Below, piece by piece: positions 1 through 6,632 of a DNA stretch of 64,000 nt (positions within the stretch are counted from its first letter, which is position 1; each line of letters begins with the position of its first letter). The DNA comes from Acidobacteriaceae bacterium. Its GTDB lineage: Bacteria > Acidobacteriota > Terriglobia > Terriglobales > Acidobacteriaceae. The stretch covers positions 55,186 to 119,185 of the forward strand of contig JANXZM010000023.1 of NCBI GenBank assembly GCA_025355505.1. The letters are read 5' to 3'. The notes under the pieces are model-generated. The model was given only the letters and a program-made list of their open reading frames with translations. It searched no databases and was not told where the DNA came from. Position numbers and translations under genes: made by a program.

Positions 1-488
1 GTGAAAGCGCCGGTGTTCAGCGAGATCGCCTTCACTACACCGGGAGACTGCCCCACAACCGGCGCGGTCGGCACCGCGACATAGGTGGCGGAGCCATCGG
101 GGGAAACGACGAAGCTCTCGGTGAATCCCGGCAACGTCAGGTGACCAGCAGCAGATTCGCTGGTGTTGTTAATGATGGTGAACTGGTTGTCGGTGAATTG
201 CGTTCCGGTGCCGCTGTACACCAGGGTCCGGCCCCGGTTCGGCGTGAGCACCATCATTCCCGGAGTGTTGCCGCCGGCAATCGGGGACACGTTCCCACGC
301 ACGTCTTTTGCGGCGTTGATGATGTATACGCCCGCAGGTCCGCTGCCGGACGACACGCTGTTCGTGATGAAGGCGCGGAATTTGAGACCGCTGGTTTGCG
401 TGTTGCCGGTTGGGGAGCTATAGCCGCAGCTCAGCCAGATCAGACTGGCGGGCAGCAGGGAAAACAACAGAATCAGGACTCTTTTCAA
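1..488 (-). CDS. Secreted lipoprotein, probable beta-propeller (3' end outside window)
   Basis: The minus strand is open from a TTG at 488 to the window edge, giving about 162 residues of an incomplete protein. A GGAG element lies just upstream of the TTG. The product begins with LKRVLILLFSLLPASLIWLS followed by a Cys in the context LSCGYS, a classical type II (lipoprotein) signal peptide. The mature part contains VYIINAAKDVRG, GMMVLTPNRGRTLVYSG and SFVVSPDGSATYVAVPT, which resemble blades of YncE/YVTN-type propellers found in secreted acidobacterial proteins. The function is unknown; an outer-membrane or periplasmic lipid-anchored location is inferred from the lipobox. Confidence 0.72.
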   Translation of the reverse strand, partial: MKRVLILLFSLLPASLIWLSCGYSSPTGNTQTSGLKFRAFITNSVSSGSGPAGVYIINAAKDVRGNVSPIAGGNTPGMMVLTPNRGRTLVYSGTGTQFTDNQFTIINNTSESAAGHLTLPGFTESFVVSPDGSATYVAVPTAPVVGQSPGVVKAISLNTGAF

Positions 489-577
489 ACCTGGGACTCC
501 AACCTCATGCCGGATAATTACTTGGATGCAAGAATAAGGATTATAGCAAAGGAAGAAATTACGGATAGCTGGTGGAG

Positions 578-600
578 AGCCGGGCGTCCCCGCCCGCCGG
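578..600. repeat. GC-rich intergenic palindrome
   Basis: CGGGCG (581-586), a TCCC loop and CGCCCG (591-596) form a small hairpin in the gap between the lipoprotein and the lipase. It lacks a T-tract and resembles the GGGACGCCCGC-type short repeats common between acidobacterial genes. Confidence 0.4.
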
Positions 601-653
601 ACGGCTGCACCGGCGAGGACACCCGTAACTCGATCACGGCAGTGCTGAAAATC

Positions 654-1808
654 TCAAACATAGAACTGTTTTAGCAATTCCATTCTTACCTCTTCCTTGG
701 CGATCGCCTGTCCGATGCGCTGAAAGTTGCCGATCTGATCGGCGGCATCCATTTCGCCTACCTTTGCTGGGTCGATGTCGCCGAGGTTGAGCCCATCGAG
801 GCGCTCGCGCGTCAAGCTGACTGTGATTCGCTGGTAGGTCAGAGCCTTGGACGCGACCGCGCCGGGGCTGATGAAATCAAGCGCATCGTTGGCCGGAACG
901 CCGCTGGCTCGGGCCGCGTTTGCTTCCGCAGTAGGCGCCGGAGCCTTGCCCGCCGGGGGTTGCCCGATCAGGTGCATCAGCACATTCTGCTGCAGGTTGG
1001 CATCGTTCATCAGTTCCTTGATCGCATACCGAGCCCAGTTGAAAAGGTTGTAGCCGGAAGCCTTGCCGGCTGGAACGGTGATCGCGTTGAAGCCGGTACC
1101 GAGCGACAGCAACAAAAGTTTGCTGGCTCCGGTGGGCCATCCAAATTGATATTTCGGGTCGGTCGCTTCGAGAAAAACCTGCATCGAGGGATTGTTGTAG
1201 CTGCTGACGCCGCCGTCGATAAACTCATAGTCCTGGGGCTGGCCTTGGTCGTCGGGGACGGAAATCGTCTGCGGCGGAAAGTAGGTGGGAGCGGCGCTGC
1301 TGGCTCGCACGATCTGCCACAGCGGTAGTCCCCGGTTGTTGGTAAAGTACTTTCCCTTCGGATTGTTGGTGAAGAACCAGGTTGTCCCCAGGGTAACGTT
1401 CTTAGCGACGATGAGGATGTTGGTACGCAGTTTCGCGCTTCCCAGCGTGGTGTCTTCCCCAAAAATATCTTTCAGGTGCTCTTCGAGCGGACTACTGGGA
1501 TAGCTGTGCCAGAAACGCTCGGGCAAGAAGACCTTGTGGAATATCTGCTTTCCAAATTTGAGGTAGAAGTCCCGAAGCTCGACTGCTTTCAAGCCGAGCG
1601 CAAGTCCCACGGCAAGAATGGCGCCGGTGCTGGTACCTCCGATCAGGTCGAAGCGGTCGCAGAGTGGCAGCGAGCGGCCCGTCAGCGCGTCGAGTTGGCT
1701 TTCGATCGCAATCAGAGCTTCGGCGGGGATCAGCCCTTTCAGGCCACCGCCATCAATGGACAGAAGACGCATCGGGCGGGTTGGGGGATTCGGGGTGATA
1801 TTCAGCAT
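654..1808 (-). CDS. Patatin-like phospholipase
   Basis: 384-residue Ser-Asp dyad lipid acyl hydrolase of the patatin family. The oxyanion-hole motif SIDGGGLKG is at residues 17-25, the nucleophile elbow GGTSTG at 57-62 (Ser60), and the catalytic Asp sits in the motif IDGGVSSYNNPS. There is no signal peptide or membrane segment, so the protein is probably cytosolic. The ATG at 1808 lies 35 bases after the stop of the ParD-like gene on the same strand, so the two may be cotranscribed. The motif spacing resembles patatins used as antiphage effectors (CapV type), but no nucleotidyltransferase is nearby, so a general lipase role is the safer call. Confidence 0.85.
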   Translation of the reverse strand: MLNITPNPPTRPMRLLSIDGGGLKGLIPAEALIAIESQLDALTGRSLPLCDRFDLIGGTSTGAILAVGLALGLKAVELRDFYLKFGKQIFHKVFLPERFWHSYPSSPLEEHLKDIFGEDTTLGSAKLRTNILIVAKNVTLGTTWFFTNNPKGKYFTNNRGLPLWQIVRASSAAPTYFPPQTISVPDDQGQPQDYEFIDGGVSSYNNPSMQVFLEATDPKYQFGWPTGASKLLLLSLGTGFNAITVPAGKASGYNLFNWARYAIKELMNDANLQQNVLMHLIGQPPAGKAPAPTAEANAARASGVPANDALDFISPGAVASKALTYQRITVSLTRERLDGLNLGDIDPAKVGEMDAADQIGNFQRIGQAIAKEEVRMELLKQFYV

Positions 1809-1843
1809 GTCGAGTTCTGTTTCTGGTGCATCACAGTGCGCGA

Positions 1844-2125
1844 TCAGTACGAAGAGGATTGCTCGGCGGCCAGGCGGGCAGGTCCGCGCTCTTTCACTTC
1901 CTCGGCCGGTTGCCCCATCGATTCCTGCGTGATCGTGCGCCCTTCGCCCCGCGCGAGGAAAGCTTCCGCCACATCAATGGCGGTCAGAATTTCAGCTCGG
2001 GTGCGCTCGCGCTCTTCCCACAAGGAAAGCGCCTCCTGGACAGTGGCTTTTTCGCGATGGAAGCATCCGCTGTCAATCGCCTGACTTATAAAAGCTTTCT
2101 GATCGGGCGTGAACTGTACTTTCAT
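1844..2125 (-). CDS. ParD-like antitoxin
   Basis: 93-residue protein starting MKVQFTPDQKAFISQAIDSG. The N-terminal strand followed by helices, the segment VQEALSLWEERE and the charged C-terminal tail fit the ParD/CC2985 family of ribbon-helix-helix antitoxins that pair with ParE toxins. An in-frame TTG at 2161 would add 12 residues without family character, so I use the ATG. A gene fragment resembling ParE lies directly upstream on the same strand, and the patatin gene follows. Toxin-first order is less usual for parDE. Which toxin it neutralises cannot be told, because the neighbouring toxin appears damaged. Confidence 0.7.
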   Translation of the reverse strand: MKVQFTPDQKAFISQAIDSGCFHREKATVQEALSLWEERERTRAEILTAIDVAEAFLARGEGRTITQESMGQPAEEVKERGPARLAAEQSSSY

Positions 2126-2214
2126 GCGATTCAGGGTAGACGCCGACAAGTTGGGTGTCAAACGCCGGTGGGAACGCCGGTGGGATCACCGGGCTAAGAA
2201 TAGCGAAACTCAGC

Positions 2215-2500
2215 CTACATCAGATCGGACGGCTTCCGCTTTCGCCTGGCTGCGTGGCGGATGTGGAGCGCTTCAACTTGCTTCTGTTTCTCGATGACAC
2301 GGTATATCACGCGATAAACATGAGTCTTTCGGCCGTAAAGCAAGTACCGCAGCTTGTCCTTCTTGCGCGTTAGCGGGCAGCGGTTCGGCTGATGTTCCAG
2401 ACTGAGAATGGCCTCATTGCGCTGAAGAGAGACAACCGCTGGAACCCGTTTACCCGCTGCCAGATGCGGAGACCTCGCGGCTTCCTGTATTCTCGGAAAG
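2215..2500 (-). pseudogene. RelE/ParE-type toxin, N-terminal half decayed
   Basis: The C-terminal half is a clear RelE/ParE toxin: ILSLEHQPNRCPL, RYLLYGRKTHVYRVIYRVI and ALHIRHAARR match the family's SLE..P.RCP, LxYG..R..YR.. and LHIRH.AR blocks. Upstream of about 2430 the frame stops resembling the family. Pieces of the expected N-terminal helices (VNGFQRL) appear in a neighbouring frame, which suggests small indels. The only in-frame ATG (2559) lies inside the divergent methyltransferase gene that starts at 2501. I read it as a degraded toxin; a shorter functional protein with a rare start is possible but less likely. Confidence 0.5.
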
Positions 2501-4363
2501 ATGCCGCGGAACTTTCTTGAACGTCTGAAGCAATCGCCCGTGCTCTGCGACGGAGCCATGGGAACGCTTCTCTATGCCAAGGGGATCTTCATCAACCGCT
2601 GCTATGACGAGTTGAACGTTTCGCAACCGGAGCTGATCCGCGCGGTCCACCACGATTATCTGCAGGCTGGCGCCGAGATAGTCGAAACCAATACTTTCGG
2701 CGGGAACAGCTTTCGCCTGGCGCGGCACAGCTTGGCGGATCGCGTGCGCGACATCAATTTGGCGGGCGCTCTTGTGGCTCGGGAAGCGGCCAAGAGTTTC
2801 GATGCTTGGGTCGCCGGATCGATTGGCCCGTTGGGCATTCGCATTGAGCCGCTGGGCAAGACTTCGTTTGAAGAAGCTCGAACCGCGTTTCGCGAACAAG
2901 TCGCAGCCCTCGTCGAAGGCGGCGTGGATTTGCTGATGCTCGAAACCTTCGGCTACCTCGAAGAGTTACACCAGGCTCTGCTGGCCTGCCGGGATGTGAG
3001 CGCGACGATTCCTATCGTAGCCCAGGTCACGATCGACGAAGATGGAAACTGCCTGGATGGCTCCCAACCCGAAGCCTTCGCCGCCCGCCTCACAGAATGG
3101 AATGTCGACGTGCTCGGTATCAACTGCAGCGTGGGGCCGGTCGCAATGCTGGACGCGATCGAACGCGTGCGGGCGGTGACTTCCCTCCCACTGGCCGCCC
3201 AACCAAACGCCGGCATGCCGCGCTCGGTCGAAGGACGGAACATCTATCTCTGTTCGCCGGAATACATGGCGAGCTACACGCGAAAATTCGTGGCGGCCGG
3301 CGTACATCTCATCGGCGGATGCTGCGGCACCACGCCCGATCACATCCGCGCCATGAAATCGGCGTTGCGGGTGGGCGAAGCACGCGGCAAGGCCGCGGTT
3401 ACGGAGGCGATTCATTCCGCCACTGCGCCTTCCCCTCCGGCGAGCATTCCCATCGCGGAGCGGTCCCGGCTAGGAGCAAAGCTTGCGTCCGGGGAATTTG
3501 TGACCATGGTCGAAATCGTGCCGCCCAAGGGAATCGACATCCGAAAGGAGATCGAGGGCGCGAAGTTCGTCAAATCGGTCGGCGTCGACGCCGTGAACAT
3601 CCCCGACAGCCCGCGAGCCTCGGCCCGCATGAGCAACCAGGCCTTGTCCCTGCTGATGCAACAGGAGGTTGGCATTGAAGCCATCCTGCACTACACCTGC
3701 CGCGACCGCAACGTGCTCGGCATTCAGTCCGACCTGCTGGGGGCCGCGGCAACCGGAATTCGCAACCTGATCTGCATCACCGGCGATCCCCCCAAGATGG
3801 GGAACTACCCCGATGCCACGGCGGTGTTTGACGTGGATTCGATCGGCCTGGTGAATATCGTCCACAACCTGAACCGGGGACTGGACCTCGGTGGGAACCC
3901 GATCGGCCCCGGCACCAGCTTTGTCATTGGCGTGGGTGCAAACCCGGGCTTGCCCAACCTCGACGAAGAGATCAAGCGTTTCGAATACAAGGTGCAGGCC
4001 GGTGCGGAATACGTGGTGACGCAGCCGGTGTTCGACCTGAGTCTCCTGGAAAAATTCCTGAAACGGATCGAACACTGCCGCATTCCCCTGATCGCCGGAA
4101 TCTGGCCCCTGGTAAGTGCCCGCAACGCTGAGTTCATGAAGAACGAGCTGCGAGTTTCCGTCCCCGATGAAATCCTGAACCGCATGATTAGGGCCGCAAG
4201 TCCGCAAGCGGCTCGCGAGGAAGGCGTGGCCATCGCTCGCGAAATGCTCGCGGCGGTTCGCGAGCGGGTCCAGGGTGCGCAGATCAGCGCTCCCCAGGGC
4301 CGATATACCTCCGCGGTGGATGTTCTGGAGGCTCTCGGATCGAAGCGTCCGACCTCAGTTTAG
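2501..4363 (+). CDS. Bifunctional homocysteine S-methyltransferase / methylenetetrahydrofolate reductase
   Basis: 620-residue fusion like Bacillus YitJ. Residues about 1-290 form the homocysteine methyltransferase barrel, with DGAMGTLL near the N-terminus and the zinc-binding cysteines in GINCSVGP and GGCCGTTPDHI. Residues about 320-610 form the flavin-dependent MTHFR barrel, with MVEIVPPKG, YTCRDRN, ITGDPPKMG, VIGVGANPG and TQPVFD. Together the two halves can reduce methylene-THF and methylate homocysteine in methionine synthesis. The ATG at 2501 starts within what was probably the 5' part of the opposite-strand toxin gene. It is soluble and cytoplasmic, and both halves appear complete. Confidence 0.95.
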   Translation: MPRNFLERLKQSPVLCDGAMGTLLYAKGIFINRCYDELNVSQPELIRAVHHDYLQAGAEIVETNTFGGNSFRLARHSLADRVRDINLAGALVAREAAKSFDAWVAGSIGPLGIRIEPLGKTSFEEARTAFREQVAALVEGGVDLLMLETFGYLEELHQALLACRDVSATIPIVAQVTIDEDGNCLDGSQPEAFAARLTEWNVDVLGINCSVGPVAMLDAIERVRAVTSLPLAAQPNAGMPRSVEGRNIYLCSPEYMASYTRKFVAAGVHLIGGCCGTTPDHIRAMKSALRVGEARGKAAVTEAIHSATAPSPPASIPIAERSRLGAKLASGEFVTMVEIVPPKGIDIRKEIEGAKFVKSVGVDAVNIPDSPRASARMSNQALSLLMQQEVGIEAILHYTCRDRNVLGIQSDLLGAAATGIRNLICITGDPPKMGNYPDATAVFDVDSIGLVNIVHNLNRGLDLGGNPIGPGTSFVIGVGANPGLPNLDEEIKRFEYKVQAGAEYVVTQPVFDLSLLEKFLKRIEHCRIPLIAGIWPLVSARNAEFMKNELRVSVPDEILNRMIRAASPQAAREEGVAIAREMLAAVRERVQGAQISAPQGRYTSAVDVLEALGSKRPTSV

Positions 4364-4463
4364 TTTTGGGAATACCGTGCACAAGAAATTACAAGTATTG
4401 AAAACTTTCGCTGGACATTTCGTATCTAAAACGGCATTACAATAGAGTGCAGGAGCAAATGAA

Positions 4464-4700
4464 TTGGTAAAGTTTGAAGATGGCCTCGATCGTCTGCAGA
4501 AGATCGTTCAGGAACTCGAGAAGGGCGAGGTTCCTCTAGAGAAGTCTCTGACGCTGTTTGAAGAAGGCATGCAACTTTCCGCCACCTGCCGGAAACAACT
4601 GGAGGAAGCGGAAGGCAAAGTGGAGATTCTGTTAAAACAGAACGGAAAGCTGCAAACTGAACCTTTTGAGCCCCCGACCGAGAAAGCGTTGCGCAAGTAA
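4464..4700 (+). CDS. xseB: Exodeoxyribonuclease VII small subunit
   Basis: 78-residue XseB. The typical small-subunit helices are visible: FEDGLDRLQKIVQELEKGEV, LEKSLTLFEEGMQLSATCRK and LEEAEGKVEILL. The start is a TTG at 4464: AGGAG at 4451-4455 is eight bases upstream, and the nearby ATG (4459) runs into a stop after two codons. XseB binds the large XseA subunit of the single-strand exonuclease that trims DNA to short oligonucleotides. xseA is not in the window. A gene order of xseB followed by an ispA-like gene is common in bacteria; here a receiver-like gene lies between them. Confidence 0.93.
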   Translation: MVKFEDGLDRLQKIVQELEKGEVPLEKSLTLFEEGMQLSATCRKQLEEAEGKVEILLKQNGKLQTEPFEPPTEKALRK

Positions 4701-4784
4701 CGTTGTCGCTCTCGGATCGGAATTGACAACGCCTGTGCTAGCCGTTTGCTGTCGCAGCCAATCGCGGTGAAGTCAGGGGGATGT

Positions 4785-5147
4785 ATGGAACCACTCTGCG
4801 TAGTTCTCTATCAGAACGACGCCGGAACTGCTCAAACTCTGGCGGTCGGTCTTTCCCAACACTTCGAATCTGTTTATCTGGTCCGCACCTACGAAGAAGT
4901 CCGTCCCGCGGTTGCCCGCCACCGCGCCGAAGCGGTGGTGCTGGATCTGGAAACTTCGGGACCGGACGAAGTCGAGCGACTGCATCAGGAGTTTCCCGGC
5001 CTTTGCATCGTCGGCACCCACAGGCTGGCCGACGACAAACTATGGGCCGAGGCGATGAGTCTAGGAGCGTCCGACATTTGCGAGCCGCGTAATGATGAAG
5101 TCGTGTACTCGTTGTTGCACAGGCACACGCGCCATGCGGCCGCCTGA
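4785..5147 (+). CDS. Stand-alone degenerate receiver (REC-like) protein
   Basis: 120 residues with the alternating strand/helix pattern of a CheY-like domain: PLCVVLYQNDAG, AEAVVLDLETSG and LCIVGTHRL occupy the places of strands 1, 3 and 4. An Asp is present at the phosphoacceptor position (VVLDLE). The acidic pair normally near the N-terminus is reduced to QND, and the usual C-terminal Lys is not evident, so phosphorylation is doubtful. I chose ATG 4785, with a G-rich element at 4775-4780, over the upstream TTG at 4746. There is no output domain. It lies between xseB and the prenyl synthase and is followed by a strong terminator, so it may be the last gene of the xseB unit. Confidence 0.6.
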   Translation: MEPLCVVLYQNDAGTAQTLAVGLSQHFESVYLVRTYEEVRPAVARHRAEAVVLDLETSGPDEVERLHQEFPGLCIVGTHRLADDKLWAEAMSLGASDICEPRNDEVVYSLLHRHTRHAAA

Positions 5148-5193
5148 TCGTTTGTTTTTTCGGTGTGGAATGTTTTTGAGAAACTGGTTTCAG

Positions 5194-5222
5194 AAAGGAC
5201 GTCTTCGGACGTCCTTTTTTAT
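5194..5222 (+). terminator. Intrinsic terminator with TTCG tetraloop
   Basis: AAAGGACGTC (5194-5203), loop TTCG (5204-5207) and GACGTCCTTT (5208-5217) form a perfect 10-bp stem that runs into a T-tract (TTTTTT at 5215-5220). It lies after the receiver-like gene and before the prenyl synthase start, so it should end the upstream transcript. Confidence 0.9.
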
Positions 5223-5267
5223 TTCATTTTTCTTCTCAGTCATGCTCGCTTGCTATACTGCGATGCC

Positions 5268-6188
5268 ATGCTGAAACAAGTTCTGGAGCAGGGACGAGAA
5301 GCTGCCGACGCCGCGCTCCAGCGACTCTTGCCCCCACCCACCCAAAATCCAACCTCGATCCATGAGGCCATGCGGCACAGCGTATTTGCCGGCGGAAAGC
5401 GCCTGCGTCCGATCCTCTGCATGGAAGCGGGCCGCATGATCGGAGCGGCATCGGTTGCTGCTTCCGATGCTGGTTCCCCTGCTGCATCGCTGCCCGCCGG
5501 CATCGAGCAGGTAGGCGCCGCGCTCGAGATGCTCCACACCTATTCCCTGATCCACGACGATCTGCCCGCGCTCGATAACGACGACCTGCGGCGCGGACGT
5601 CCCACCTGCCACAAGGCGTTCGGTGAGGCAATCGCTATCCTTGCCGGAGACGCCCTGCAGACGCTGGCCTATGAAGTTTTGGCGCAGATCGGGTGCCCAG
5701 CGGAGGCGCGCGTCGCGATCATCCGGGAAATCGCCCACGCTACTGGCACCATCGACGGCATGATCGGCGGCCAGGTCGTTGACCTCGAAGCCGAGCACAA
5801 GAAGCCCGACCTCGCCACGCTCGAATACATCCACCGCTCCAAGACCGCGGCGCTCATCACGGCCAGCGTGGTCAGCGGAGGAATATATCCCGGAGGAACG
5901 GCTGCGGACATCAGCCGTCTGCGAACCTATGGGCAGTCGATCGGTCTGGCGTTCCAGATCGTGGACGACGTGCTCGACCTGACCCAGACCTCCGAGCAAC
6001 TGGGAAAAACCGCGGGCAAGGACGCGGCGGCGGAGAAAACTACATATCCAGCGCTATTCGGAATCGAGGAATCCATCCGCAAAGCCGACGCGCTGGTCGA
6101 TCAGGCATGCGCCGAACTTAACCAATACGGGGAGGCTGCGTCCACCCTAAAAGCCCTGGCACACTACTTGGTAGAGCGCAAGAAATAA
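5268..6188 (+). CDS. ispA: Polyprenyl synthetase (farnesyl/geranylgeranyl diphosphate synthase type)
   Basis: 306 residues. The first aspartate-rich motif is in LIHDDLPALDNDD with RRGRPTCH after it, and the second is in QIVDDVLDLT. VFAGGKRLRP provides the isopentenyl diphosphate-binding Lys/Arg. The enzyme condenses IPP with allylic diphosphates to make C15 or C20 precursors for quinones, carotenoids or undecaprenyl phosphate; chain length cannot be fixed from the sequence alone. The ATG at 5268 is chosen because the longer frame from 5163 would cover the terminator, and TATACT lies at 5254-5259 nearby. A 15-residue Ala/Ser/Pro-rich stretch (about residues 62-77) is slightly longer than usual. 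Confidence 0.92.
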   Translation: MLKQVLEQGREAADAALQRLLPPPTQNPTSIHEAMRHSVFAGGKRLRPILCMEAGRMIGAASVAASDAGSPAASLPAGIEQVGAALEMLHTYSLIHDDLPALDNDDLRRGRPTCHKAFGEAIAILAGDALQTLAYEVLAQIGCPAEARVAIIREIAHATGTIDGMIGGQVVDLEAEHKKPDLATLEYIHRSKTAALITASVVSGGIYPGGTAADISRLRTYGQSIGLAFQIVDDVLDLTQTSEQLGKTAGKDAAAEKTTYPALFGIEESIRKADALVDQACAELNQYGEAASTLKALAHYLVERKK

Positions 6189-6194
6189 TCCCCC

Positions 6195-6222
6195 GTAGAG
6201 ACGCGGCTTGCCGCGTCTCTAC
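6195..6222. repeat. Perfect 12-bp palindrome (REP-like)
   Basis: GTAGAGACGCGG (6195-6206), loop CTTG and CCGCGTCTCTAC (6211-6222) form a perfect hairpin just after the prenyl synthase stop. There is no T-tract, so it looks more like the short palindromic repeats scattered between genes in Acidobacteriota and cyanobacteria than a canonical terminator. It may still end transcription or protect the 3' end. Confidence 0.7.
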
Positions 6223-6409
6223 AGAAAATAACGACGCCCCCTGCACTACCGGCCCTTGAATCTTCTCCCGGTCAGCGCTACAGTGTCTATGCTCTCGCGG
6301 TCTCCCGCCTTCCTTATTCCTCACCAACAACTTGCGTGTAATTGCTGCAGTGTCTGTGCAACTAAAGGCGGTAGCCGGACCACCACCACAATATGTGGTG
6401 TTTTATTAC

Positions 6410-6438
6410 TTGACCCGTCCCCGTATTCGCCGTTAGAG
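6410..6438 (+). promoter_or_regulatory. Candidate sigma-70-type promoter for smc
   Basis: TTGACC (6410-6415), a 17-base spacer and TTAGAG (6433-6438) lie about 190 bases before the smc start. A small hairpin CACCACA-ATA-TGTGGTG followed by TTTT (6384-6404) lies just upstream and could insulate it. No gene is convincing in the 440-base gap 6189-6632. Confidence 0.35.
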
Positions 6439-6632
6439 TTGGTCAAAAGCGTGGGTGACGTTCCTGCTTCATAGGGACGGCATCACACGATGCGACCAGC
6501 GAGGAACCTTGGAAGTTAACCGCAGAAGTTAACGGCAGGAAGTTACCTTCCGGTTCCCCGCAATTTGCAGCGCACTCCAGCCAGCGCAAACCGAGTCCGC
6601 GGACCACAGTGTCCGCCTACAAAGGAGTCACT

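Noticed and set aside
654..1808. CBASS phage-defence operon based on the patatin
   Set aside because: No cyclic-nucleotide synthase, ubiquitin-like or HORMA gene nearby, only a ParD-like gene.
6256..6474. 72-residue frame upstream of smc
   Set aside because: Ser/Thr/Pro-rich composition without RBS; the stretch holds a promoter-like element and a hairpin instead.
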